This document shows positions 11,614-22,933 of a DNA stretch of 64,000 bases, piece by piece; the first letter of the stretch is position 1, and each line of letters starts with the position of its first letter. The position numbers were made by a program, and so were the translations under genes. The notes below the pieces were generated by a model. The model was not told the origin of the DNA and did no database searches. It saw nothing but the letters and a program-made list of their open reading frames with translations. The stretch spans positions 12,640,784 to 12,704,783 of the forward strand of contig NC_079511.1 in NCBI RefSeq assembly GCF_000801105.2. Reading direction: 5' to 3'. Origin of the DNA: Raphanus sativus (Eukaryota; Streptophyta; Magnoliopsida; Brassicales; Brassicaceae).

Positions 11614-13027
11614 TACATTATACACCCAAAAGGGATGACACTTGTGTATCTTATAATATAAAAAAAGAAAAGTGAAAATAGTGATAAGCTATTTAAAATA
11701 TCATAATTAAGCCAGCCATAGGATAAATCAATAATGAGTGGGTCCATAATTGTTAAAAAGTTAAAAAGTTTAAACTCGTGAAGCCAACTAATCTAAGTTA
11801 TCATGATATATATGTCTTTTCTTTTGGTACACCCATGAATCCATGATATATGTCTTTTAAGTTAGATAAAATTGTTGACAAGAAAAGGTTAGATATGCCT
11901 TCAGTCAAAAAAAAAGAAAAAAGAAAAGGTTAGATAAATTGAAGGGTGAATTAGGGAATTAGTCAATTTTTAAGTTTGAATTAGGAAATTGGGCAAGCCC
12001 AAGTTTTAATTAGGAGATTGGGCAACCTAGTAGAGAGAGAATAAATTTATGACCTTTTTAACCTTTTTGCCTATTAAACTTGGCAAGTTGGAAAAGTAAT
12101 TACGTGGGACCCAAAATCCACTTTGCCTATAAAAATATTTTTTTTCCCACTAACTTTTAACAACTAACTTTTGTGGACCCCATAAATATTTTTATTAATT
12201 AAACTTGTGGACCATATTTAATATTTAAAGATCAATTATGAGCAACTACTTTTAATATAATACAGGTTTTTTCATATATAAAGTCAACATAAAATCTATA
12301 CGAATTAATATAAAATCGATGTAAACTCTAAAATTTATGGAAGTTACCCAATAAATTATATATTTTGACCCATAAAAGAAACTTTCATATTTATGAAATC
12401 TATCTAAATAAATGATAATTCATAAAATTATGTAAATTTATGGATAATTATCATAAATCTGAGTAAATTTAATAAAGAAACCTTCATATATCCTTCATTT
12501 TTTGCCAAAATGGTAGGAAAATAAATTTGTCTACACTTACTTTTAATATATTTGGGTAAATTTAATAAATTTGGAAACCTACGTGAATCTTACATTTTTT
12601 TGGTCAAAATTGATCTCACATTTTTTGTTTTTGCCAAAAATAGAAACACTCACGAAATGCTACATTCTTTTCCCAAAAATAAAATGACAAATTGGGATCT
12701 GGCAGCAAAGTGCATTCATTATAATTTTTATGTTTACAAAATGACAAAAATTGTTAATGAAATGACAAATTTGTTAATAAAATGACAAACCCTACACCTT
12801 TCACGATGAAGTGATCTTCTAGCTTTAATTTTCAAGGATCATATCTACTTGCTAGAACCAATATAATCTCATATTGAGTACAACCTGCAGATTTCCAATC
12901 ATCCCAAGTTCTTGCTTAGTCATAGGTAGAGCCGTGCTTATAGTCTATTGAAAAAGATATCTGCTATAGTGCTATTTCACCCCAAAAAATATAAGATAAT
13001 TTGGTGCCCCCATGTCAAGTATCTAGT
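11614..13027. other. AT-rich DNA containing one arm of a long-range inverted repeat
   Basis: About 11966-12030 contains AAGTTTGAATTAGGAAATTG followed by GGCAAGCCCAAGTTTTAATT. A diverged inverted copy lies at about 18432-18512. Around 12346-12408 is a segment (TTTTGACCCATAAAAGAAAC) repeated in direct orientation at 13894-13955. I found no supportable gene. Confidence 0.45.
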
Positions 13028-13741
13028 GATTTTATTAGGGGTGGGCACTTTACCCGATACCCGAAGTGGCACCCGAACCCGACCCGAAAAACCCGAACCG
13101 AAATCCGAACCGAAGTAGCAAAATACCCGAACGGGTATTGAATTATGAGAGATTGGATATCCGAACCCGAACGGGTAATACCCGAACCCGAATGGATATC
13201 CGAAAATAACCGAACTTATGTACTATTAACCATATATTCATAGTTTACTTCTCTAATTTTATTCAAATACTTATATTAATTATACACATGGTTTAAAATT
13301 AGATAATATACATATAATTGCAAGAAAAGTGATTTTTTGCTCACTTAAAATGCTTAAAATACATGTCTAAATTTTAGTTTCATGCATTAACAAAAGCTAC
13401 AGCTAAAATTTTAAAACAAAAATCAAATTAGTGTATTCTATTTTTAAGATTTTATCTTCAAATCATTCAATGTATTAAAAATAAAATATCAGTTAAGTAA
13501 AAATTTATATTTTTTAAAAGAAAAAAACTTAAGAAATGAAGAAGTTAATTTTTTTTTTCAAAATCTAAATATCCGAAAACCCGACCCGAAATAACCGAAC
13601 CCGAACTAAAAATACCCGAACCCGACCCGAAGTACAGAAATACCCGAACGGGTTTTATACTCCTATACCGAAATACCCGAAAATCCGAAATACCCGATCC
13701 GAACCCGAACGGGTATCCGAACGCCCACCCCTAGATTTTAT
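13028..13741. mobile_element. hAT-type MITE with 8-bp target duplication
   Basis: The element occupies 13036-13733. Its terminal inverted repeats are TAGGGGTGGGC and GCCCACCCCTA. It is flanked by a perfect 8-bp direct repeat GATTTTAT (13028-13035 and 13734-13741), the mark of hAT transposase. Both arms are dense arrays of CCCGAACCCGA-type motifs, which look like transposase-binding subterminal repeats. The centre is AT-rich and there is no coding frame. The perfect duplication suggests a fairly recent insertion. Confidence 0.85.
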
Positions 13742-13950
13742 GTCTTAAGAAGTTAAGACTCAACCTGAGTTTGACCAAATTCTCTCGCATAAACTTCTTA
13801 TCTTAAATATTTAAAATCATCAACAAAACACTAAACCTAAAATCCTAAACTCTAAACCATGAATCCTAAACCCGGAACCCTTGGGTAAATCTGGAATCCG
13901 AATAAATTATACATTTTGACCCATAAAAGAAACTCATATTTATGAAATTT

Positions 13951-14073
13951 ACCCAAAACCCTAAACCCTAAATCCTGAACCCTAAACCTTAAACCCTAAA
14001 CCCTAAACCCTAACCCTAAACCCTAAATCCTGAACCCTAAACCCTAACCCTAAACCCTAAACTCAAGAAATAA
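13951..14073. repeat. Interstitial telomere-like repeats (CCCTAAA)n
   Basis: A run of the plant telomere heptamer CCCTAAA, with variants CCTGAAC and CCCTAAC, covers about 120 bp. Sparser degenerate units lie upstream (13828-13880). All units have the same orientation. The tract directly follows a duplicated segment (13894-13955), so it may have been inserted during break repair. Confidence 0.9.
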
Positions 14074-14087
14074 GTATACATATACAC

Positions 14088-15218
14088 CTTGTTCTAAAAA
14101 GCGGCCGAGTTGCCGAGTAACCGTCCGCAAAATCGTGAAGCGGGTAGTCGCCGTGGCGAGTTTGGGCAATTCGGATGCATTCTACTGTAGCCCGTAGTTT
14201 AAGCGCTGAGAACGTGGTATAACGTTACGCGGCCATAGCAAGAAGATCCTTTTGCGTCCATGGTTTCTTCATTGACGGTGGTCCTGGGCTCTCCTGCTTC
14301 GATCATACACCGGAGCTTCTCCTTCATTGCATGCATGTTCGTTTTCTTCTCCATTTCTCATCTCTATGTACTTATAATTTTTTAAAAAATTGTTACTGAT
14401 CTATGTAGTTACTGATTTTATTTTTCTTTTTTAGTCTAACAGTTTGACTTGGTTTAACTTTTCAGGTATGTACTCTGAAGCTTCGATCCACCACTGGAGC
14501 TTCATTGCTTCTTATAGATCCAACGCCTGAGCTTTATATGTTGTAAGATCCACCACCTAATGACTACACCTTGTTTGTCTATGTGTCGGTTAGGTTAGTT
14601 AAAATTTTAACTTAAAACCAGTGTCCTAATATGTATTTGTTAAGTCTCTGTTTCGGTTAGATTTAGGATTCAACTTATGCTTGTTTTGTGTTCAGTTTAT
14701 AATTAGTGTTTTGTTTTTGTAGGTGAAAAGAATAAACAAGATAGAGTTCAAACTACAAAGAACAAGTAGACGAATGGTGGTGACGGTAAAACTGATGTAG
14801 GCTCAAAACGATATAGAAGGTGAACACAACATACATATCACTATATAATCGCCAAGCTGAACTAATAACTTGTTTTTCCAAATTAACAAGATATGTTTAG
14901 CTTGGATCGTCGCCAAGCTGGATCATTGCCAAGCACGATGCAGATTGAAGTTATCCCGCGGGCCGGCCCGTTTGTACCAGGACTTTAGGCGGGACGGGAT
15001 TGGGCCGAGGCTTTGGAGTACCGCAGCCCGTGCAGGACTGGACCGTAATGAACCGCAAATCGACGAGCCCACTGCGGTCCGGGACGAGACGGGATGGGAC
15101 GACCTGTTTGATATTCCTAAGTATATCGATAAATTAATAATCTCTATAAATTAATAAAAATTTATAATTTTGGTGTAGTCCCAAAATTATTAATTTATAG
15201 AGGTTTCATTGTATATAT
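14088..15218. other. Mosaic intergenic segment with a GC-rich block
   Basis: It starts with a GC-rich stretch (CGGCCGAGTTGCCGAGTAAC, from 14102) and has a second GC-rich block at 14945-15105 (CCGCGGGCCGGCCCG at 14957-14971, repeated GGGACG motifs). Around 15120-15205 the motif CTCTATAAATTAATA occurs in both orientations. The 94-codon frame through the GC-rich block is unlike any protein family I know and I do not call it. It is probably debris of old DNA transposons. A related GC-rich block (GCTAGGCGCTGGTCAACCGC, 16481-16500) lies beyond the Helitron, so the two may be halves of one interrupted element. Confidence 0.35.
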
Positions 15219-16393
15219 ATATATTAAAGGAGAAACATTTTAAGAAATTTATTCACACTATAATGGAATGTGGCAGTCTCACAATTATTTAAGAATGAAC
15301 ATTCACACTCTAATAAATATTTTCACACTCTACATAAATGTGTTCAAACTATGTATTTTATGTTTTATTTTTAATATAAAATTCACATGTAAGGTTCCAA
15401 AAAATATGAATTTAAAATCCAATTCTACGATAGGATATTAATATATGATAAAAAACAATCCAAAACCAACTAATATTCAAATTATGGCTGTTCAATATGC
15501 TAAACCGAAGAGTATCGAACCGAATAGAAATAGATAATATGGTTATGTTTTGGTATATACCGTCGTAACCAAATGGATGTAATTTTATAAAAACCATAGG
15601 ATTTGGATATGGTTTGATTTATAACCGATTAAACTGAAACATGTAAATATGTATATATTTATAACGACGCATGAATATCTATTTGTTATATGAGTTGAAC
15701 CATAATTATAATTTGTAAATCATTTGAATCACTTGAATTATAATTAAGTAACAATTTACTGCAACTGAGGCTTCTTATTTTCTTAGTCTTTCTTTTTCGA
15801 TATTTTTGCTTTATTTTAACAATAACTAAATTGAAGTAAATATTATAAATTTGATCAACAATTAGTTGAAATTCTTTACAATTTTTTTTATCTTTATACA
15901 AACACAACTGTGTTCAATTGAAAACATATTAATTTGATGAACACTAAATATGGAAGAATATAAAACCTTTTATTTCATGCTTCAGTTTTTGTCTTTTATT
16001 TTTATTTTCAAAATTTAGAGCTTTGATATTAATTCTAGATTTGATTATTTTATTAGATGATAGAAGCATTTTTTTGTTTTTTATTATTTTATTTAAATAT
16101 ATAATATTTTTTAATAAATGACTTCTTGACAACATGACTCTAAAATTCATATAAAATATAATATGATCTCAAACTAAATAATTATTTTTTGGTATAAAAC
16201 CGAATAAACTGAAAATCGACGGTATATAAGCCAAATCGAACTGAAGTAAATATGGATTTAGAATAGTAGTTATATTTTACTAACCGAAATACAGTAAAAA
16301 CCGAACATAACTGAAACCAAACTATTGTTTCATTCTCCAAAACATAATAAAAATAACAACTTCATCCCGCGCAAGGCGCGGGTCTTATCCTAG
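15219..16393 (+). mobile_element. Helitron with clear 3' end, 5' end uncertain
   Basis: The 3' end is a strong hairpin CCCGCGCAAGGCGCGGG (16367-16383) followed by TCTTATCCTAG and a flanking T. The 5' end is placed near TATATTAAAGGAGAAAC (15221-15237) by similarity to other Helitron starts, but the diagnostic TC is not clear because of an AT run. The interior includes CCGAAC-rich sequence (15490-15650, 16190-16320), probably a nested MITE relic. No gene was found. Confidence 0.6.
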
Positions 16394-16535
16394 TATATAT
16401 ATATATATATAATTGAAAATTAAAGCCTTATTAAAAATCCCCGAGTACTCCCCGATTTATATCCGATTTTTCGATAAATCGCTAGGCGCTGGTCAACCGC
16501 ACGCATTGCGCCTAGCGAGTTTCCGAACAAAGATA

Positions 16536-16893
16536 AGATGTACGAATATCTAAGGTGTACGAATATATAAGGTGTACGTATACATAAGTATACATAATGT
16601 GTACGAATACCTTAGGTGTACAAATGCCTAAGGTGTACGAATACCTAAGGTATACAGAAGGTGTACGAATACATAAGGTGTAAATATCAATATAACCCAT
16701 CTAATACTTAAGATGTACAAATATATAAGGTGTACATATACATAAGTATACATAAAGTGTACAAATATATAAAATGTACGAATACCAACATAACCCATCG
16801 AATACTTAAAGTGTACGAATACACAAGTATATGTATACATAAGTATACATATATTTAAGGTATACGAATACATTGGTGTACGAATACATAACA
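16536..16893. repeat. Degenerate minisatellite (AAGGTGTACGAATAC units)
   Basis: Tandem, imperfect ~18-20-bp units of the type AAGGTGTACGAATACATA cover about 360 bp. They contain a higher-order unit in which AATACTTAA...AACCCATC recurs (16683-16712, 16787-16811). The array produces two open frames on the minus strand, rich in Tyr, Val and Thr, which are products of the repeat and not genes. Confidence 0.85.
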
Positions 16894-18431
16894 TCTATGA
16901 ATACCTTTTGTTTATATCCCTTATTGCATTGAAGAGTTTAAATACATATTAAGTATAAAATTTAAATACATCTACGGATACAACGAGAGCACAGTGCTCT
17001 CCAAAACAATTATACGTTAATTATTTAGAACTCACATTTTACTCTATATAAAATTTAAATATTTTGCTAATAACCTATTGGTATTATAATCTAAAATTTG
17101 GTCAATCTCATTATAAATGATCTAATTAACTAAAAGGTGGTAAAAACAATCAAATAATTTATAACAACATTTCATTTGTGAAAGCTGATATACCAAAATA
17201 TTTTCATTAAATTCAATAAAATAAATTAACATATTAGTTTAATTGTGTTTTCATATATGTGAAGCACATTCATTTAGCCAACATAATTTTTCATATAAAA
17301 TTTAAGATTGTTTAGAAATGAAATGTTGAAATAAATAAGTGAAATACATCTTATAATAAAAAACTAAACAATTAAATATTTTTTATAATAAAAAGCTAAA
17401 CAATTAAAAAAACTAAACAATTAAAGATTAAACAATAAATAATTGACATTAAAGACATCTAAAATGAAATATAATGAAAGAGTTCTTTAAAAAAAATACA
17501 TCATATTTTTATTATGAAATATATAATACAGTTACAAAAAAAATCAATAAAATCAAAATAAAATCTAGATAATTTTTCAATAGAAAAAGACATTTTCTAT
17601 TAATTGTTTAGTTTTTCTCAATAAAATCACAGCTATGAAAACTAGAATTTTAGATGGATATAAGATGTTTTAATAGAAAATAGACATTTTATATTATCTT
17701 GTATTATTCAAAGATTTTTTAAAAACTAAATTATTAAAATATAATGAAATATAATTTAAACAATTAAAAGATAATGAAATATAATGAAAGATTTTTTTTA
17801 AAAAACCAAACAATTAAGAGAATGTAATATGTAATACAGTTACAATAAATTTCAATAAAATCGAAATCTAACCTAGATAATTTTTCCCATTAGATTACTT
17901 CTAAGAAATCAATTTTTAAATTTTAATAAACATTTTTAGTATTTATATTTTTAATAATTAATAAATGATATATAGTATTTTGTATGATATTAAGCATTCA
18001 TTTTAATCATTTTTAGTGTATAAATATTGCATTTAGGTGTCATAAATATAAATTTCATAAACAGGGGCTTGGAGTGTATATGGACGTAATGGTTTCTTAT
18101 TCTTCAGTTAAAGAAAAAATGCTTTCTTCTTTTTCAGTTAATTTAACTGTAAAGATGGTAGTGTAGAAAAGAATGAGAGAGAAAAAGAAGATGAGAGGAA
18201 AAAAAAGGAGAGGAAGATGATTTTCGTAGATGATGGTTGGTGGTGTGGAAAAGAAGGAAAGAGAAAAAGAAGGAGAGAGAAAAAGAATGAGAGAGATGGT
18301 GTGACAAATTAAAGTATGAGAGAGATGATGTGACAAATTTTATTTTAGATATATTTTAATTGAAATGGCAAAGATTTAAATAATAAATCTGACAAAGGTC
18401 CCAAAGAATATTTAGACATAAGTTTACGTGG
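16894..18431. other. AT-rich intergenic DNA with a purine-rich tract
   Basis: The A+T content is very high, with short repeated motifs such as AAACAATTAAA. From 18166 to 18325 the plus strand is nearly all purine (GAGAGAAAAAGAAG-type runs) with the partial repeat GAGAGATGRTGTGACAAATT at its end (18291-18340). I see no gene. Confidence 0.5.
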
Positions 18432-18512
18432 GCAAATGCAAAAAGTTCCCCAATTGGCTAATTTAAACTTGAGGTCGCCCAATTCCCTAATTTCAAACTT
18501 GCGATTTGTCCA
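18432..18512. repeat. Right arm of a ~6.5-kb spaced inverted repeat
   Basis: Reverse complemented, this stretch (AAGTTTGAAATTAGGGAATT, then GGGCGACCTCAAGTTTAAAT) matches 11966-12030 at roughly 80 % by eye. Such paired arms could be the remains of terminal inverted repeats of a large, Mutator-like element now filled with other insertions. Confidence 0.45.
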
Positions 18513-19250
18513 ATTTGCCATTTTTTTCTAAACTGAAATCTTGTTCACAATGCCATTACAAGAAAAGTTTAAGGTTGCCCCTCCAGGAAGTCCTCATCAT
18601 TGTTAGTTTTCTTTTTCATTCACCTGCGGATTTAAAGTGTCTTTTTCTTTTTATCTTTATTCTTTGTTGTTGTCATTTTGATTTTTATACATCATATATA
18701 TAATTAACATCATTATTTATAGAAATATTATGCCTTATTTTCTGTATGAAAAAACCGTGGGCTTAATGAATATGTCTCATTGAATAATCATGGCCGAGTT
18801 CTTTTAAAAGACAATGTGGGGAAGAGGAGATAGTTTTGACTTTTGAGGAAAAATATCCTCTAGTATTTGAGAACTCAAACTCTCATCCTATCATGTTTTC
18901 CATTGAACATTTCGAACTACAAATATTGAATTTTTTTTTTAAAGCTCTCTAGCTATGTCACTTTTTTGAGCTTAATGATTGTGTCCTTTTTACAAAGCTC
19001 AGGAGAGGATAACCTACTGATATATTAAACAATGTAGTTTTGTTTGAAATGCAAATCTAAGAACAATAAAAATGGTCATCGACGAAATAATCAAATTCAC
19101 CCACGAGTTTTTGGAAAAGGTAAGTTGTTTTTTTTTAACAACCAAATATTTCATAGGTGAAACTACCGAAACAGTACAGAGTTTGCGTGATACAAAAACA
19201 GATTTAACTAAAACATTTCAAGCACAGTTTAAGCTTCTAAGAACATAAGA
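18513..19250. other. Intergenic DNA without recognised features
   Basis: Unique-looking, moderately AT-rich sequence. I see no gene, element end or notable repeat. Confidence 0.5.
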
Positions 19251-19253
19251 GAA

Positions 19254-19870
19254 AGTAATAGATACAAAATAAGAAGATGAAAATAAATTCTCGATATCCA
19301 AATTGATTCGGTAGAGTTCGACCGGATCTTGTTTTGAGTTTAAAGTTTTGATAAGCACCTGGTTATCTAATTTGAAACAGATAGAAGTAATAGATACAAA
19401 GAAGAAGATGAAAATATATTCTCAATATTCAAGTTGATTCGGTAGAGTTCAACCAGATGTTGTTTTGATAAGGACCTGGTTATTTGATTTGAGACAGATA
19501 TTAGATATCTGGAGAGCCTTGGCTTAAAGCAGAGCTTCCTATACAGCTAGAGCCTCAGGCCATCGGGGTGATGTGACCTTGTCTAGTCTCTTCAAATAGT
19601 GAGCTGAAGAGGAGTCATCCACAACCTACAATCCTGTCTCGAGCTCGACACACCAGTAGCATTGTCATTCGCAACATGGTGGTGCTGCTAGTGTTTGACA
19701 ATGCGGCTGATTCTTGCCATCTTCGTGCCAGAAGTAAGGCGGTGTAGAAAATATCGTTAAGATTAAGAGCTTCTGTTTTCATAAACCAAGAGGTTTCTTG
19801 CTGTCGATATGCACCAGCAGACCCAATTACAACAAATCGATCTACGCAAACGGACAAACCCAAGTGGTTG
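19254..19870 (-). pseudogene. LINE retrotransposon remnant (RNase H region)
   Basis: On the minus strand around 19490-19560, the frame EALAV-x-EALL-x-AKALQISNIC (x marks stop codons) matches the conserved RNase H helix of plant non-LTR elements (AEALALREAL-type). Upstream, an 82-codon frame (19615-19863) includes CGLGW-like context typical of the same domain but heavily mutated. Multiple stops rule out function. The downstream part (19254-19485) carries an imperfect ~132-bp tandem duplication with the motif TTGATTCGGTAGAGTTC. Confidence 0.5.
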
Positions 19871-19943
19871 CATTTTGTCCATTGTTACTTTTTATCCCAA
19901 ATTGTCTAGGATTTAGTGATTAACTAATAAATTAATCCATTTA

Positions 19944-20816
19944 CTAGATTTTGATCCATCCTTTAAAGGGTGGGTATATTTTCTTGTTTTACATTTTTTA
20001 AAAATTTAATTTTTATATTTGTGTATTTTTAATTATATTTATGTGTCTTTATAATCATATTTGTGTACAATATTTTTTAGTTGATTAATAAAATGTTTTA
20101 ATCTATTCTATTAAAATAATTAAACCAAACCTACCTCAATAGGTTCATGTTGCCAAATTAATATATTAGATTTGTATTTTTATTTGTAAGCATAGATGTG
20201 TTTTTTTTTGTTATTATACTTGTATAGAATATCTCTTTTTTCAAATTATTACTAAGAATTTTGATAATTGTATTAAATTAGTGATATTGTAGAACTATAC
20301 AAAGTTACCATATCCATTTCACACACTAATTTTGTATTTTAATAGTAAATAGATATTTAGAAAAAACAGTATAGTTTCAATTTTTTTATTAATCAAATAA
20401 TAATTAAATAGATAAAATTTCATTAAAGTTTCATGATTTGATTTCATATATAATTATAATAATAACATTATTACAAATAATATTCAAAATAAGATTACAC
20501 CAAACAAAAAATATTAGAATAAGAAGTAACGAAGATGACTATGCTCTATATTAGATTTTACTTGGAAAACTATTAGCATCTTAGTTTACAAAAAAAGAAA
20601 AATTATTAGCATCTTTAGTTAATTTTAGTAGCCAAATATGTGTTGACTAAAAAGTTATTGGCAAAAATCGGTTGCTGGTTATTAGGGAAGTGGTGGTTGA
20701 CATAGAATAGATATAATTTATTGATGCAGTTATATTTAAAAGAGATGTATTGTTAGAAATTTTAAATTGGACATAACATTTGTTAATTGGACATGTTCCA
20801 AAATTAATAACATTGA
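19944..20816 (-). mobile_element. Probable Helitron, ~873 bp
   Basis: The minus-strand 3' end is a hairpin of CACCCTTTAAAGGATGG type followed by ATCAAAATCTAG (CTAG at 19944-19947). The proposed 5' end is TCAATGTTATTAATTTTGG (from 20816 down), similar to the start of the 5973-7196 Helitron, with flanking T at 20817. The interior is AT-rich with no gene. The 3' end is clear and the 5' end is a best match. Confidence 0.6.
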
Positions 20817-20929
20817 TTAACAGTGTGTTAATATAATTTTATAAAGCCGTCACACTTGACCCTAGCCGGTACGTGTACTATTTTAATTGGGTCGATGACA
20901 TGTAATTATCTTCTTGTTAAAATAGGCTT

Positions 20930-21161
20930 CGAGCGAAACAAACTTGTAACACGTCTCTTCTTCTTCTTCGCAGCGCTTCCTCTCAAACTCGCAGAGGTAA
21001 AGCTTCTTCCGTCTTCTCAAAGTATATAGATCTGAGATCGTCTTGAAACTGTTTGGTAGATCTAGTTTATGGGATGAGATCGAATGTTACATATCTATAG
21101 CTAGTGTTCTTGATGATTGATTTGGTATATGTGTAGTAGTGCAGATAATTAGACCTAGCCA
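20930..21161 (+). promoter_or_regulatory. 5' leader of SEC61 alpha gene, with a leader intron
   Basis: A CT-rich leader (CTCTTCTTCTTCTTCG, from 20955) runs to a donor site GAG|GTAAAG at about 20996. An acceptor GTGCAG lies at about 21137-21142, just 19 bases before the start codon. An intron in the 5' leader is common for highly expressed plant housekeeping genes and often raises expression. The splice sites are inferred from sequence only. Confidence 0.55.
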
Positions 21162-22933
21162 ATGCCAATGGGAGGAGGATTCAGAGTTTTGCATCTGGTG
21201 AGGCCATTCTTGCCTTTTCTCCCAGAGGTGCAGAGTGCCGACAGGAAGATTCCGTTCAGAGAGAAAGTCATCTACACAGTCATCTCCCTCTTCATCTTCC
21301 TCGTCTGCAGCCAGCTTCCTCTCTACGGTATCCACGCCACCACCGGCGCTGATCCCTTGTACTGGATGCGTGTCATTCTCGCCTCCAACCGTGGTACCGT
21401 CATGGAGCTTGGTATCACCCCCATCGTCACTTCTGGTCTCGTTATGCAGCTCTTGGCTGGGTCTAAGATCATTGAGGTTGACAACAATGTCCGCGAGGAT
21501 CGTGCTCTCTTGTAAGTTAACAGTCTTTTTTTTGTGATTTTTGAACCTGTCAGAATTGTTGTTGTCTCATGTGTGTTTTGTTTGTTTCTTGTGTAGGAAT
21601 GGTGCTCAGAAGCTTCTTGGGATTTTGATTGCTATTGGTGAAGCTGTTGCGTATGTTCTTTCTGGAATGTACGGTCCTGTTGGTCAGCTTGGCGTTGGAA
21701 ACTCTATTCTCATCATCCTCCAGCTTTTCTTTGCTGGTATCATCGTTATCTGCCTTGACGAGCTTCTTCAGAAGGGTTATGGGCTAGGCTCTGGGATCTC
21801 TCTTTTCATAGCTACCAATATCTGGTACGTTACAAAGCTTTACTCTTTTTATGAGAGATTGTTATTTAGATGCATAAAGTTTTCAACTTTGACACAGTGA
21901 AAGCATTATCTGGAAATCATTTAGTCCCACAACAATCAACACTGGCCGTGGAGCTGAGTTCGAAGGTGCTGTCATCGCCTTGTTCCATATGCTGATTACT
22001 AAATCCAATAAGGTTGCTGCGCTCAGACAGGCTTTCTACAGGCAAAACCTTCCGAACGTTACCAACTTGCTTGCTACAGTCTTGATTTTTCTGATCGTTA
22101 TCTACTTCCAAGGGTTCCGTGTTGTGTTGCCCGTGAGATCAAAGAGTGCCCGTGGCCAACAGGGTTCTTACCCTATCAAACTGTTCTACACCTCCAACAT
22201 GCCGATCATTCTCCAGTCTGCTCTCGTCTCAAACCTCTACTTCATCTCTCAGGTACTTCCTTTTGTTTCCGCACAAAGGACTTTTAGCTAAGAAGGTTTA
22301 TCTGATACAAGTTGCATCTCCTCCTTGTGAAACAGCTTCTCTACAGGAAGTTCAGTGGAAATTTCTTTGTGAACCTATTGGGACAGTGGAAAGAGTCAGA
22401 GTACAGTGGACAGTCTATACCAGTTAGTGGTCTTGCTTACTTAATCACAGCTCCAGCAAGCTTCGCCGAGATGGCAGCTCATCCATTCCATGCTCTGTTC
22501 TATATCGTCTTCATGCTCACCGCTTGTGCCCTCTTCTCAAAGACTTGGATTGAAGTCTCCGGGTCTTCTGCTAGAGATGTAGCTAAGCAGCTCAAGGTAT
22601 TGTTAAAACCCAGTTTCATTGATAAATCGTTTTTTTCTTTTAACACTGTCTAGGTCTGGGAACTCACTTGATTGAAATATATATAATGATTAGGAACAAC
22701 AAATGGTGATGCCGGGACACAGAGAGTCGAACTTGCAGAAGGAGCTGAACCGTTATATCCCGACCGCAGCTGCTTTTGGAGGAGTTTGCATAGGTGCACT
22801 CACTGTTTTGGCTGATTTCATGGGAGCCATTGGGTCGGGGACTGGAATCTTGCTAGCTGTGACAATCATATATCAGTATTTCGAAACCTTTGAGAAGGAA
22901 AAAGCGAGCGAGCTTGGTTTCTTTGGCTTCTAA
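21162..22933 (+). CDS. SEC61A: Protein transport protein SEC61 subunit alpha (477 aa, 5 exons)
   Basis: Channel-forming subunit of the ER translocon, through which the ribosome threads secretory and membrane proteins. Exons: 21162-21511, 21597-21824, 21898-22252, 22336-22596, 22694-22933. All junctions are GT-AG and in phase, giving 477 residues against a usual 475. The two extra residues arise because the first ATG is two codons before the MGGGF start typical of the family, so the second ATG (21168) may be the real start. Recognisable parts are the plug region ([18 protein letters not shown]), the pore-ring segments ([15 protein letters not shown]), the cytosolic ribosome-binding loop around [20 protein letters not shown], and the C-terminal [20 protein letters not shown]. 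About ten transmembrane segments are evident. No truncation. WDR74 follows 0.85 kb downstream on the same strand. Arabidopsis counterpart At1g29310 (from memory). Confidence 0.97.

Noticed and set aside
14870..15154. 94-codon frame with Arg/Asp-rich, GC-rich coding look
   Set aside because: It crosses a GC-rich transposon-like block into AT-rich DNA, has no domain and no supporting exon signals.
16512..16894. Two minus-strand frames rich in Tyr/Val/Thr
   Set aside because: They come from the GTGTACGAATAC minisatellite, whose unit lacks stops in these frames. No gene signals.
18097..18336. 79-codon minus-strand frame (Ser/Phe/Leu-rich)
   Set aside because: Produced by the purine-rich tract on the plus strand. 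No domain or splice support.
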